Below are positions 53,509 to 62,540 of a stretch of 64,000 nt of DNA, one piece after another (position 1 is the stretch's first letter; each line of letters opens with the position of its first letter). Under the pieces are notes generated by a model. That model was not told the DNA's origin. It worked only from the letters and a program-made list of their open reading frames with translations, and did not search any database. The DNA comes from UBA6059 sp040222235 (GTDB lineage: Bacteria; Bacteroidota; Bacteroidia; Cytophagales; Cyclobacteriaceae), in contig JAVKDO010000110.1 of NCBI GenBank assembly GCA_040222235.1, positions 1 to 64,000 on the forward strand. The letters run 5' to 3'. Position numbers and translations under genes: made by a program.

Positions 53509-54033
53509 ATGAGCTCTAACTCCGACCTTTCGATAGATGTAGTTGTGGAAATCCCTAAGGGCAGCCGCAATAAGTATGAATACGATCATGAGAAGAATGT
53601 GATTCGACTCGATCGAATGATCTTCTCATCTATGTTCTACCCCAGTGATTATGGGTTCGTACCAGATACGCTAGCACTGGATGGTGACCCACTAGATGTA
53701 TTGGTTCTGGTCACTGAGGCTACTTTCCCAGGTTGTGTGATTGAGGTTCGACCTATCGGAATCTTCAAAATGACCGACGAAAAAGGCCCTGATGCAAAAG
53801 TGCTCTGTGTACCTGTAAGCGATCCCAACTGGGATAAAATCAGAGATTTGGATGATGTAAACCCACACCTCATTAGAGAAATCGAGCACTTCTTCCAGGT
53901 ATACAAAGACCTGGAGAAGAAGAAAGTAGGTATCGAAGGTTGGGAAGACAAAGCATACGCCGTAAAGACTATCCTTGAATCCAAAGAGCGATATATCGAA
54001 GACTTGAAAAAGTCAATCAAAGGAAAACACTAG
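53509..54033 (+). CDS. ppa: Inorganic pyrophosphatase (family I)
   Basis: A 174-residue family I pyrophosphatase: VEIPKGSRNKYEYD, the signature DGDPLD (residues 58-63), and further acidic metal ligands in KGPDAKVLCVP and the IRDLDDV segment. It hydrolyses PPi. It follows the phosphoesterase gene by 50 bp on the same strand, extending the phosphate-related block. It ends 6 bp before a convergent universal stress protein gene. Confidence 0.96.
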   Translation: MSSNSDLSIDVVVEIPKGSRNKYEYDHEKNVIRLDRMIFSSMFYPSDYGFVPDTLALDGDPLDVLVLVTEATFPGCVIEVRPIGIFKMTDEKGPDAKVLCVPVSDPNWDKIRDLDDVNPHLIREIEHFFQVYKDLEKKKVGIEGWEDKAYAVKTILESKERYIEDLKKSIKGKH

Positions 54034-54039
54034 CGGAGA

Positions 54040-54957
54040 TTAGATCCTCATCAGGGCCTGGAAGAACCCCAGGTTCTGTTCCTTGTTCTTGACAATGAAA
54101 AAGGGCGTAGTGAAGTTGTAGCGCAACAAGGCTACCGCGACACTACCTAGCAATAGTGAGGCTGCCGTCGTTCGGCCTCTTGAGCCTACCATGATCAAGT
54201 CAGCATTATGCCAGCTTGCTTCTACAAATATTTTATCCGCCGGCTTATCGTCATCATCGAGTGTAGTGATATACTTAAAGGCGGATTTGTCCATTTCATA
54301 TTTCTTGACGAAGATATCTAGGTCCTTCATCGAATTTTCACCCATGATCTTTGCAAACTGCTTGTACGATTTGCCTGTGTAGTGATAGCCCTTTGGCACT
54401 TTATATACATTCTGTACAGTTACATCAGCACCACAACATTTCTTAAACTCTAAAGCTCGCTCTACTGCGCGATTGGAGTAAGCCGAGAAATCAATCGCCA
54501 CAAAGACATGCTTCAACGTTGGGGAAGGGTTTTTAGGAACGATCAGTACCGAGCAAAGTGAAATATTTGCAATCCTTGATGGGTTGGCGCCAGAGCCATG
54601 ATCTGGGTTTTTGCGACCCATGATGATCAGATCAACCTGCTTTATCTTAGACCATTTTAGAATATTCTCCGTGACATTTCCGTCCTTGATACCGATTTGA
54701 TAGTCCATCTCGTCGGTGTTGATGTATTTCTTGATCTTAGGCTTGATTTGATCTACCAATGTTTCGTCCAGAGGAGTATCCATTTCTGGAAATTCTTTTT
54801 TCAGCGCCTCTGGGATTTCCAGCGACTTAGCCACATGAATGAAATATAATTTCTCAACTTTCATTTCTTTGGCAAAAAGCGCCGTGTACTGGATGAGTAC
54901 ATCATCCATTTCTGTTAAGTCGAGACAGATTAAAAGTCGTTTGAGAGGGTATAGCAT
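54040..54957 (-). CDS. Universal stress protein, two UspA domains
   Basis: A 305-residue tandem Usp protein. Here the second domain keeps the ATP motif (GSRGRTTAASLLLGS, G-x2-G-x9-G-S), while the first (IIMGRKNPDHGSGANPSRIA) is degenerate, the reverse of the protein at 43093-43926. Begins LYPLKRLLICLDLTEMDD. Divergent from the ABC exporter gene. Confidence 0.88.
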   Translation of the reverse strand: MLYPLKRLLICLDLTEMDDVLIQYTALFAKEMKVEKLYFIHVAKSLEIPEALKKEFPEMDTPLDETLVDQIKPKIKKYINTDEMDYQIGIKDGNVTENILKWSKIKQVDLIIMGRKNPDHGSGANPSRIANISLCSVLIVPKNPSPTLKHVFVAIDFSAYSNRAVERALEFKKCCGADVTVQNVYKVPKGYHYTGKSYKQFAKIMGENSMKDLDIFVKKYEMDKSAFKYITTLDDDDKPADKIFVEASWHNADLIMVGSRGRTTAASLLLGSVAVALLRYNFTTPFFIVKNKEQNLGFFQALMRI

Positions 54958-55031
54958 ATCGTCAAATCCTAAGTCTATCTAATCTATGAATTTTTTGGCC
55001 AAAGATGCAAACCCACTACTAATCAATACGG

Positions 55032-55062
55032 TTAGTGTATGACTTCTAAAGTTTTATTTTTG
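55032..55062 (+). promoter_or_regulatory. Promoter of the ABC exporter gene at 55108
   Basis: TATTTTTG at 55055-55062, a perfect TAnnTTTG box, with TTA at 55032-55034 about 20 bp upstream where TTG is expected. The leader would be about 40 nt. Confidence 0.5.
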
Positions 55063-55107
55063 CGCTCCCAATATAAATAGACCAGCCTCCGCTGAATACT
55101 GATCCAT

Positions 55108-56919
55108 ATGGCTAGAAGAGGAAAAAACATCAATACTGAAGACGAAAAGAAGAAGGTCAATAAAGAAGGGCTCAGGAAACTACTAGGCGTCTTCAGATTT
55201 GTACTGCCTTACAGGATGCCATTTGCGATCGGTCTGGCGCTACTCTTGCTGACCAGTGCCATGGTCATGGCCTTCCCATTCATGAGCGGTAAGCTGCTGG
55301 ATGCTGCCTCTGGAGAGAACACCTGGTTTATCAATGACATCAACACCATCGCGGGTATCCTGATCGGCATCCTTTTCCTGCAAGGTATAGTCTCGTTTCT
55401 ACGTGTGTACCTCTTCGCCTACGTGAGTGAAAATACGATGGCCGACATCCGCTACTCGTTGTATGAGAAGCTCATGTCCCTCCCATTTTCATTCTACGAC
55501 AAGAGGAGAATTGGGGAGTTGATCAGTCGTATCACTTCGGATATCTCCATGCTACAAGACACTCTTTCGGTAACAGTCGCGGAGCTCATCCGGCAGTTCT
55601 CGATACTCATCATAGGCATGATTGTCATCTTTGCCACGACTACATCACTGAGCCTATTCATGATTGGCACTTTCCCGGTGGTGATCGTCATTGCGGTAGT
55701 ATTTGGTAGATATATCAGGCGGCTATCGCGAAATACTCAAGATGAGCTGGCCAAAACGAACGTAGTGGTGGAGGAGACGCTACAATCAATCGGAACGGTA
55801 AAGGCATTTACCAATGAGTTATTTGAGGCGATGCGCTACCGCAAATCACTAGATCGCGTAATTGTGATGGCGCTCAAAACAGCACGCTATCGATCTGGGT
55901 TTGTCTCTTTTGTGATCTTCGTACTGTTCGGTGCGATCGTATCTGTGATGTGGTATGGTGCGTTGCTGGTGCAATCCGGGGAAATGACCGTCGGTGAACT
56001 ACTGTCATTTGTATTGTACACCACTTTTATTGGTGCCTCAATAGCCGGGATTGGCGACTTGTATGGACAAGTGCAAAAGGCCGTGGGTAGCTCTGAACGC
56101 ATCCTGGAAGTGCTCAATGAAGAAATAGCTGAGGATGTGATCGTCGAGGATCAGTATCTGAAGCTTGATGGTCATATCAAAATGAGCGGAATCGGATTCT
56201 CCTACCCCACAAGAAAAGACATGCTCGTACTTGATGAGATCAATATTGAGATCAAGCCGGGCGAAAAGGTTGCCCTTGTCGGGCCTAGTGGAGCAGGCAA
56301 GTCTACCGTCATCCAACTATTGATGCGCTATTATCGAATAGACGCAGGCGAGCTAAGCATCGATGGCAAAGACGTCTACGATTACCCACTTCGCGCCTAC
56401 CGCCAAAATATTGGTGTAGTACCGCAAGAGGTCATCCTATTCGGCGGTAGCATCAAAGAAAACATCGCCTACGGCAAGCAGGCGGCAAGCATGGAAGAAA
56501 TCAAGCAGGCGGCTGCACAAGCCAATGCGCTGGGTTTCATCGAATCGTTTCCTGAAGGGTTTGAGACATTGGTTGGTGAAAGAGGCGTGAAGCTTTCTGG
56601 AGGTCAGCGACAAAGAATCGCCATTGCTCGGGCTATATTGAAGAATCCGTCCATTCTAATATTAGATGAAGCGACTAGTTCCCTTGATGCTGAGTCAGAG
56701 CACCTGGTGCAAGACGCGCTTGACGAGCTGATGAAAGGCAGAACCTCCATCATCATCGCTCATCGACTATCTACCGTCAGGCAAGCCGACAATATATTCG
56801 TAATCAAAGACGGTCAGATCGCAGAGTCAGGTACTCACGACGATCTTATCGAGATGAAAGAGGGTGTTTACAATAAACTTGTGAAGCTCCAATTCGCAGA
56901 AGAAGCTGCTCAAGTTTGA
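55108..56919 (+). CDS. ABC exporter (fused membrane and ATPase domains)
   Basis: A 603-residue half-transporter: N-terminal membrane domain with six helices (residues ~30-325), with FYDKRRIGELISRITSDISMLQD as coupling segment, then the ATPase with Walker A GPSGAGKST (~395), signature LSGGQRQR (~497) and Walker B ILILDEATSSLDAE. It is a second MsbA/multidrug-type exporter, distinct from that at 11887-13719. The 3' end overlaps the TetR gene by 10 bp, and that regulator is a candidate for controlling it. Confidence 0.88.
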   Translation: MARRGKNINTEDEKKKVNKEGLRKLLGVFRFVLPYRMPFAIGLALLLLTSAMVMAFPFMSGKLLDAASGENTWFINDINTIAGILIGILFLQGIVSFLRVYLFAYVSENTMADIRYSLYEKLMSLPFSFYDKRRIGELISRITSDISMLQDTLSVTVAELIRQFSILIIGMIVIFATTTSLSLFMIGTFPVVIVIAVVFGRYIRRLSRNTQDELAKTNVVVEETLQSIGTVKAFTNELFEAMRYRKSLDRVIVMALKTARYRSGFVSFVIFVLFGAIVSVMWYGALLVQSGEMTVGELLSFVLYTTFIGASIAGIGDLYGQVQKAVGSSERILEVLNEEIAEDVIVEDQYLKLDGHIKMSGIGFSYPTRKDMLVLDEINIEIKPGEKVALVGPSGAGKSTVIQLLMRYYRIDAGELSIDGKDVYDYPLRAYRQNIGVVPQEVILFGGSIKENIAYGKQAASMEEIKQAAAQANALGFIESFPEGFETLVGERGVKLSGGQRQRIAIARAILKNPSILILDEATSSLDAESEHLVQDALDELMKGRTSIIIAHRLSTVRQADNIFVIKDGQIAESGTHDDLIEMKEGVYNKLVKLQFAEEAAQV

Positions 56920-57599
56920 TCTTTGAGCAGTTTGAAGATTAAGTAACGCAGGTACTCTGAAACTTCCCCTGTGCCACCCTCGGACTCAGATACCTCCGTG
57001 AGTGAAGGCAAGTGTTCGGAAAAGAATTTTTGATGATGAGAGGCTTCTACAATCGTACTCATGAGTGCCTTTGGGTACTTAAAGTCAGGAGCGATTTCGG
57101 TGACAAATCCTGCAATCTTCCGACACAAAGATTTATAGCTCAAGAAGAATCCTTCTTTATTGTCAGCATCTACTTCTTTGGTGAGGTAGGCCTTCGCCGA
57201 CTCATCTACTACTATGCGATGGAGCGCATCTTCATTGATATGCAGAAACTGGGGATCATAGCGAGAGGCCTGACATAGAATATCAATCACGATATTCAGT
57301 TTCTTTACTGGGTCGTCAATATTGTTCGTCTGGAAGTCCACCTGATACTCCATCCAGCTCCAGTACCAGGAGACGAGATAGATCAGCAGCTTGTGCTTGT
57401 TTTCGAAGTAGCGATAAATCGACGCTTCAGTAGAGTTGATCTCCTTCGCCAGCTTTTTAAAAGTAAAATTCTCAAATCCGATCTTCTCAATAAGGATGAT
57501 GCTGTTTGAAATGATATTTCTACCAAGCTCAGTATGCTCCGGATTCCGGAGGAAGAGCTTTTCGTTTACATTGATTTGTATTGTAGCAATAGCTGCCAT
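56910..57599 (-). CDS. TetR/AcrR-family transcriptional regulator
   Basis: A 229-residue protein with an N-terminal TetR HTH (NIISNSIILIEKIGFENFTFKKLAKEINSTEASIYRYFENKHKLLIYL, about residues 28-77) and a C-terminal ligand domain of ~150 residues. The ABC exporter gene is convergent with a 10-bp overlap and the fur-like gene is divergent. It may repress the exporter, its own gene or the neighbouring fur-like gene. Confidence 0.85.
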   Translation of the reverse strand: MAAIATIQINVNEKLFLRNPEHTELGRNIISNSIILIEKIGFENFTFKKLAKEINSTEASIYRYFENKHKLLIYLVSWYWSWMEYQVDFQTNNIDDPVKKLNIVIDILCQASRYDPQFLHINEDALHRIVVDESAKAYLTKEVDADNKEGFFLSYKSLCRKIAGFVTEIAPDFKYPKALMSTIVEASHHQKFFSEHLPSLTEVSESEGGTGEVSEYLRYLIFKLLKDQT

Positions 57600-57621
57600 G
57601 TTCTAATCTTAAATCCAGAAA

Positions 57622-57629
57622 CAAAAATA
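57622..57629 (-). promoter_or_regulatory. -7 element for the TetR-type gene
   Basis: On the minus strand TATTTTTG, a perfect TAnnTTTG box, 23 bp before the start; no TTG 19 bp upstream. Confidence 0.4.
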
Positions 57630-57753
57630 GTAAATTGATCCTTATTGATAGTGAAACTATCTTACTAACCCTCTAAGGTAGTTATGGTTCTATTGATCAT
57701 CTTCCATTTGTAGGGCTGAAGAGGTAACTTTACTTGAATATACTAAGGTGTCA

Positions 57754-58161
57754 ATGACAGAGAGTATCCTTAAAGATTTTGATTTGCGTAAAACCAAGAG
57801 CCGGGAAGATATCCTAGAGCTCTTCATTGATAATGAGTTTGCCCTATCGCAATCTGATATCGAAAACCACCTCAGTCATTCGCTTGATCGTGTCACAGTT
57901 TACAGAACCATTAAGACTTTTTTAGAAAAAGGCTTAATTCACAAGATCCTGTCTGACCAGGGCTCTCCTAAGTATGCCTTGTGCTCCGAGGAATGTGCAG
58001 ATACAGATCATCACCACGAGCATGTCCACTTCAAATGTGAACTATGCGGTCAGACGACCTGCATCGATAATGTAGATGTGCCTAAGGTTTCGCTACCTTC
58101 TGGGTATCATTATAAGGAATCTAATTTGCTGGTAAGCGGAATCTGTCCCGAGTGCAAGTAG
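57754..58161 (+). CDS. Fur-family metal-dependent regulator
   Basis: A 135-residue Fur-family protein. The winged helix covers ~10-85 (ALSQSDIENHLSHSLDRVTVYRTIKTFLEKGLIHKI). Metal sites are DTDHHHEHVHFKCELCGQT (His-rich plus C-x2-C) and GICPEC (second C-x2-C). The exact metal (Fe, Zn, Mn/peroxide) cannot be decided. ATG 57754 is used; a GTG two codons earlier is possible. Confidence 0.9.
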   Translation: MTESILKDFDLRKTKSREDILELFIDNEFALSQSDIENHLSHSLDRVTVYRTIKTFLEKGLIHKILSDQGSPKYALCSEECADTDHHHEHVHFKCELCGQTTCIDNVDVPKVSLPSGYHYKESNLLVSGICPECK

Positions 58162-58164
58162 GAA

Positions 58165-58404
58165 TCAGACCAAGCAATCTTCGTGAATTTCGTCTTGGAC
58201 GATTCTCAATTTTGGGCTACCATCGGGTAAGCAAACCCCAGGAGGCAGATCAATCTCAGGCGGAGTAGAAACGGGCAGTCCCCCATCATCATCATCATCT
58301 CCATCAAATCCCTTGCGTCTTTTTTTGAGCAAAGTGAACATGAAGTAAACCAGGAATAGATAAGCTATTCCGCAAAGGATCATATCGAAAATGTAACCGT
58401 GCAT
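58165..58404 (-). CDS. Small single-helix membrane protein
   Basis: A 79-residue protein: one TM helix (MILCGIAYLFLVYFMFTLL), then basic KKRRKG, an aspartate run (DGDDDDDGG) and a proline-rich, Cys-containing tail. It lies convergent to the fur-like gene with a 3-bp gap. Family not recognised. Confidence 0.6.
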   Translation of the reverse strand: MHGYIFDMILCGIAYLFLVYFMFTLLKKRRKGFDGDDDDDGGLPVSTPPEIDLPPGVCLPDGSPKLRIVQDEIHEDCLV

Positions 58405-58539
58405 ATTTGCCTTAAACGATATTAACTAATTTCCGCCTGTATTTCAAGGTGATAAGCAATTGTCGCAAATTAATGTTTTATTGGAGGCCAGCAGATCTAC
58501 AATTGTTAGCCTGCTCAAATAGCCCTAATTTTATCAGAG

Positions 58540-59544
58540 ATGCTAAACGGTCTTAACCAAGTATTCCTGTCAATCGCATTGCTAGTTGGGAGTATCCTCA
58601 TCGGTATACTGGGGTTTATGACTATTGAGGACTATGGTTTGGTCAACGCATTCTTCATGACTGTCATTACCTTCTCGACGGTTGGGTACAATGAGGTGCA
58701 GCCACTCTCTGAAGGGGGCAGGCTGTTTACCAGTTTTTACATCATTCTCAATCTTGGAATATTCGCCTATGTGGTGTCAGTGATTACCACCTATATCTTT
58801 GAGGGCGAGCTCAATCACTTTCTAAAAAAATATCGCATGAGCAAGGAGTTAAAAAAAATACAAGATCATGTCATCGTCTGTGGTTTTGGTAGAAATGGAA
58901 GTAAGGCATGTGAGGAATTGGCTGATAGCAACGTGCCTTTCGTACTCGTGGAGCGCAATGAAGAAAATGTAGAATCAGTCATCTCAAAATACAATGTACT
59001 CATAGGTGAGGCTACTCAGGATGAAGTTCTCCTTGATGCGGGCATTGAGAGAGCCAAAGCCATCATTACAACACTGCCAAACGATGCGGATAACGTATTC
59101 ATTACACTCACAGCCAAAGAGCTCAGTCCTGACATCAAAATCATCGCGCGCGCTTCAGAGGAAAACACGACCAGCAAACTGCGCAGAGCAGGCGCTACAA
59201 AAGTGGTAATGCCTGATGCTGTTGGGGGCATACACATGGCGCAGTTGGTGACTAAGCCCTACGTCATCGAATTTTTAGACCTATTCACTGGCATTGGCGG
59301 TAATCAGTTTGTTCTTGAAGAGGTGCCCTATCAAAGTTTAAAATCAAGCTACAAGGACAAATCGATTAGAGAGCTGGATGTAAGAAATAAGACCGGCGCT
59401 ACCCTTGTCGGTTTTAAGGACGACATCAAGGGTTTTCTATTCAACCCTTCACCTGATATGCTCATCGGGCATGATGATGTGATGATCTTGCTAGGATCAA
59501 GAGAAGACATCAAGAAATTTCAAGACATCTACACTGATGACTAG
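58540..59544 (+). CDS. Potassium channel with RCK (TrkA-N) domain
   Basis: A 334-residue protein: two TM helices with the selectivity filter TVGYNE (residues 47-52) between them, then an RCK/TrkA-N Rossmann domain (VIVCGFGRNGSKACEEL, ~111-127) and TrkA-C (~250-334). It is a ligand-gated K+ channel, MthK-like. It is the first of three genes with overlapping ends (8 bp with the next). Confidence 0.9.
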   Translation: MLNGLNQVFLSIALLVGSILIGILGFMTIEDYGLVNAFFMTVITFSTVGYNEVQPLSEGGRLFTSFYIILNLGIFAYVVSVITTYIFEGELNHFLKKYRMSKELKKIQDHVIVCGFGRNGSKACEELADSNVPFVLVERNEENVESVISKYNVLIGEATQDEVLLDAGIERAKAIITTLPNDADNVFITLTAKELSPDIKIIARASEENTTSKLRRAGATKVVMPDAVGGIHMAQLVTKPYVIEFLDLFTGIGGNQFVLEEVPYQSLKSSYKDKSIRELDVRNKTGATLVGFKDDIKGFLFNPSPDMLIGHDDVMILLGSREDIKKFQDIYTDD

Positions 59545-60124
59545 ATGGCTCGCCATTCCTCTGATGCTATGGGTCCTGATGATACCGATCATCACGTTAG
59601 CTCAAGGTCAAAAGCGAGAAGTAGAAAAAAAGATCAAAATCGCAGACATGCCCGAAGCTGCTCTAAGTCTGCTTGAGCCATATCTCAGCTCAGCCACCAG
59701 CATCAAATACTACAAGGAAACCGATATTGGTCATGACAGCTATGAGTGCAAGTTCATACTTGATGAAAACAGGTATAGCATAGAGTTTGATCCTCACGGA
59801 AGGCTGGAAGATGTCGAAATGCTAGTCGATATTAATGACTTAGCATCTAAGGCACACGACAAGATTATCACGCACTTACAGCAATATCAGAGATTTCGAT
59901 TTCGAAGGGCACAACTCCAGTTCAGTCCTAATGTCCTGACAGAAGCGCAACTACTCGTTAGAGTCATCCAAAATCAAAACTGGGAAAATCCGTACCATGA
60001 AATAGTCGTGGCTGTGAAAGATGAAAAAGGCTGGTCGACCTACGAAATGCTCTTTGATCAAGATGGGATATTCTTGTCTCAAAAAAAAGTTATCAGCCGT
60101 CAAACAGACAACATCCTCTATTGA
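59537..60124 (+). CDS. Secreted PepSY-like protein
   Basis: A 195-residue protein with a signal peptide (to about ITLAQG, residue 24). The rest consists of two related alpha/beta units (IKYYKETDIGHDSYECKFIL..IEFDPHGRLEDVEM and the second in VRVIQNQNWENPYHEIVV..EMLFDQDGIFLSQK), which suggest a PepSY-like/DUF2874 fold, though weakly. The start overlaps the channel gene by 8 bp and its stop overlaps the DUF2490 gene by 1 bp. Confidence 0.6.
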   Translation: MTRWLAIPLMLWVLMIPIITLAQGQKREVEKKIKIADMPEAALSLLEPYLSSATSIKYYKETDIGHDSYECKFILDENRYSIEFDPHGRLEDVEMLVDINDLASKAHDKIITHLQQYQRFRFRRAQLQFSPNVLTEAQLLVRVIQNQNWENPYHEIVVAVKDEKGWSTYEMLFDQDGIFLSQKKVISRQTDNILY

Positions 60125-60828
60125 TGAGGCGCTGGATCTTCCTCATATTGTGCTGTGCAGCATCGTACTCTTCCTATGGGCAAGGCTCAACAGCATTCGT
60201 GTGGGAAGCTTCCACAGCTGTGAATTATAAACTCGGAAAAGACTGGTCATTTAATACTTCAATTGCCAATCGCACAGTATGGCTAGACAATGATCTCATC
60301 GGAGAAAGTGGACTTCAAAGTAGATTGGCCTTTGCTGAAGTCAACCAATTCGCGACCTACAAAATCCATCCAAGACTCAAATCATCTGTTGGATATAAGT
60401 ATCGCTGGCTGGAACCGACGGGAGAAGATCGCTTTTTTGAGCACCGTATAACCCAGCAACTGGCGATGATCCATCGTACTCGTGTGGTCAGATTGTCGAG
60501 TAGATTACGATCAGAGCAGCGATTCCGCAATGAAAGTTTTGCACAAAGGCTCAGGTATAGGTTTTCGGTAGATTTTCCACTCTCAGGTGAGTCGCTAGAC
60601 CCTAAAGAATTCTATTTCGTTGCTTCCAATGAAGTGACCTATGAGATTCTAGAAAATAGGCATAATCCCTGGGGAAACAGGGTTTCTTCTGGCCTGGGCT
60701 ATCTGTTTGGTGAGGTCACCAAGCTACAGCTTAGCTTCACCTATCGATCTGATAATTTCACCCGACGAAACCTGAATCGGCTCTTCATAGAGACCGCATT
60801 GTTCATCAATGTCCGGTCAAAATCCTGA
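60124..60828 (+). CDS. DUF2490 outer-membrane barrel protein
   Basis: A 234-residue protein, signal peptide MRRWIFLILCCAASYSSYGQ, then strands of DUF2490 type (DWSFNTSIANRTVWL, LKSSVGYKYRWLEP, RTRVVRLSSRLRSEQRFRNE, KLQLSFTYRSDNFTRRNLNR) and a C-terminal short barrel end (LFINVRSKS). It forms the last gene of the channel operon. ATG 60124 overlaps the previous stop (TGATG). Confidence 0.8.
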   Translation: MRRWIFLILCCAASYSSYGQGSTAFVWEASTAVNYKLGKDWSFNTSIANRTVWLDNDLIGESGLQSRLAFAEVNQFATYKIHPRLKSSVGYKYRWLEPTGEDRFFEHRITQQLAMIHRTRVVRLSSRLRSEQRFRNESFAQRLRYRFSVDFPLSGESLDPKEFYFVASNEVTYEILENRHNPWGNRVSSGLGYLFGEVTKLQLSFTYRSDNFTRRNLNRLFIETALFINVRSKS

Positions 60829-60831
60829 GGA

Positions 60832-61356
60832 TCAGCTAAAGCCGATTGATCTGCCTTTGTACCCGTCGGCCTCTATCTTTTTAGCTGACTCCTTGACCTT
60901 TTCACCCAGCTTGGCTTTGTAATCAGCAATATTCTTGGCGGTCGCCTCATCAGCTGTTCCAATGATCTGAGCTGCTAATATTCCCGCATTCTTAGCCCCA
61001 TCTAGTGCGACTGTCGCCACTGGCACTCCGCCTGGCATCTGCAAGATCGACAGCACAGAGTCCCATCCATCGATAGAGTTGCGGCTCTTGATAGGTACCC
61101 CAATGACTGGAAGAATGGTCAATGACGCCACCATTCCCGGTAGGTGGGCTGCCCCACCTGCTCCGGCGATGATCACCCTGATGCCTCTGGCAGCTGCTCT
61201 CTCGGCATAGTCCACCATACGGTGTGGCGTGCGATGTGCAGACACGATGGTCAGCTCAAACGGAACCTTCAGCTCTTCCAAAATATCAGCAGCCTCGGAC
61301 ATGATACTCAGATCCGACTGGCTACCCATGATGATTCCTACCACTGGCTTGCTCAT
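60832..61356 (-). CDS. purE: N5-carboxyaminoimidazole ribonucleotide mutase
   Basis: A 174-residue PurE: GIIMGSQSDLSIMSEA, ELTIVSAHRTPHRM, AGAGGAAHLPGMVAS, the full class I pattern. It converts N5-CAIR into CAIR in purine synthesis. It overlaps purK by 4 bp and is co-transcribed with it. Confidence 0.97.
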   Translation of the reverse strand: MSKPVVGIIMGSQSDLSIMSEAADILEELKVPFELTIVSAHRTPHRMVDYAERAAARGIRVIIAGAGGAAHLPGMVASLTILPVIGVPIKSRNSIDGWDSVLSILQMPGGVPVATVALDGAKNAGILAAQIIGTADEATAKNIADYKAKLGEKVKESAKKIEADGYKGRSIGFS

Positions 61357-62492
61357 GCGATGACTTTAAGTTTTGATTTTACCAATTTAGCTTTCTTCTG
61401 TAATTCCTCCATATCCTCATCCACGATGGTGATGTGTCCCATCTTTCTAAAGGGCTTGGTCAGTTTCTTGCCATAAAGATGAATATGGGCACCATCCATT
61501 GACAGGATGTCGTTCATACCGGCATATTGCGCCTCCCCTGTATATCCGGCCTCTCCCAAGAGATTGACCATGGCTGAAGGCACCTTTATGCTGGTATCGC
61601 CTAGCGGCCAATTGAGAATAGCACGGAGATGCTGCTCAAACTGGGAGGTGATATTACCTTCTATTGTTTGATGCCCACTATTGTGTGTACGTGGAGCCAC
61701 CTCATTGACCAGTATTTCTCCATCTTTAGTCAAGAACAACTCTACCGCTAGTAAGCCAACAAGCCCCAGCTTTTCGATCACCTCTTTTGCTACTTTCTGA
61801 GCCTTTTCTTCTATCTCCTTGGTGATCGCAGCTGGGCTAAAGAGATACTCCACAAGGTTGTGCACAGGATGGAAAGACAACTCCACTACCGGAAAGCTTC
61901 TGATTTGTCCTGAGGCGTTACGAGACACGATGACCGCTAGCTCTTTTTCAAAATCTACAAACTTCTCCAGCAAACCCGGTGCATCAAAGGCCTTGTCCAG
62001 GTCTGCTGCAGACTTCAGCACACTCACGCCGCGACCATCATAGCCTTCCTTGCCAAGCTTGTTGACTGCTGGAAGAAAGTCGGCATGTGCCTTCACATCG
62101 GAGGCATTTTCCGTAAGGATAAAGGGAGAAGTCGGGATTCCATTTTCTTCATAGAATTTCTTCTGGACTCTTTTGTCCTGAATGAGTTCTATGATCTCAG
62201 GCTGTGGGAAGACTTTTACACCCTCCTTCTGAAGTTGCTTCAGGGCATCTGTACTCACATTTTCTATTTCTATAGTGACAAAGTCGAACGCCTTCCCAAA
62301 ATCATAGACCTGCTGATAGTCCGTAATCGCGCCATGGGTAAAAGAAGTGGCAATGTCCTTGCACGGTGCATTGGCATCTGGATCCATTACGTGAATCTCA
62401 AGGTTGTAGTTGATCGCCGACTGGATCATCATCCTACCTAGCTGTCCGCCACCAAGCACTCCTATTTTTGGAAGTTGTTTACCTGTACTCAT
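61353..62492 (-). CDS. purK: N5-carboxyaminoimidazole ribonucleotide synthase
   Basis: A 379-residue ATP-grasp enzyme: IGVLGGGQLGRMM at the start, KLGKEGYDGRGVSVL (ATP loop), VELFLTKDGEILVNEVAPRTHNSGHQTIEG. It makes N5-CAIR from AIR, bicarbonate and ATP. The start at 62492 is preferred; a longer frame to 62594 would add 34 residues without homology and overlap the MutS-like gene and the promoter. Confidence 0.95.
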   Translation of the reverse strand: MSTGKQLPKIGVLGGGQLGRMMIQSAINYNLEIHVMDPDANAPCKDIATSFTHGAITDYQQVYDFGKAFDFVTIEIENVSTDALKQLQKEGVKVFPQPEIIELIQDKRVQKKFYEENGIPTSPFILTENASDVKAHADFLPAVNKLGKEGYDGRGVSVLKSAADLDKAFDAPGLLEKFVDFEKELAVIVSRNASGQIRSFPVVELSFHPVHNLVEYLFSPAAITKEIEEKAQKVAKEVIEKLGLVGLLAVELFLTKDGEILVNEVAPRTHNSGHQTIEGNITSQFEQHLRAILNWPLGDTSIKVPSAMVNLLGEAGYTGEAQYAGMNDILSMDGAHIHLYGKKLTKPFRKMGHITIVDEDMEELQKKAKLVKSKLKVIA

Positions 62493-62510
62493 TCGTTGAT
62501 TGTTGGTGAG

Positions 62511-62540
62511 CAAAGATATAGAATCTAGGAGGCTGACGAA
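62511..62540 (-). promoter_or_regulatory. Promoter of purKE
   Basis: On the minus strand TATCTTTG (62518-62511), a perfect TAnnTTTG box, with TTC exactly 19 bp upstream (TTG expected), 18 bp before the purK ATG. It overlaps the 3' end of the MutS-like gene. Confidence 0.5.

Noticed and set aside
10360..53761. The 10-mer CCTANCGGRA as a chromosome-orienting (KOPS/Chi-like skewed) word
   Set aside because: Outside the REP cluster it occurs eight times on each strand, so there is no strand skew in this window; orientation follows the gene instead.
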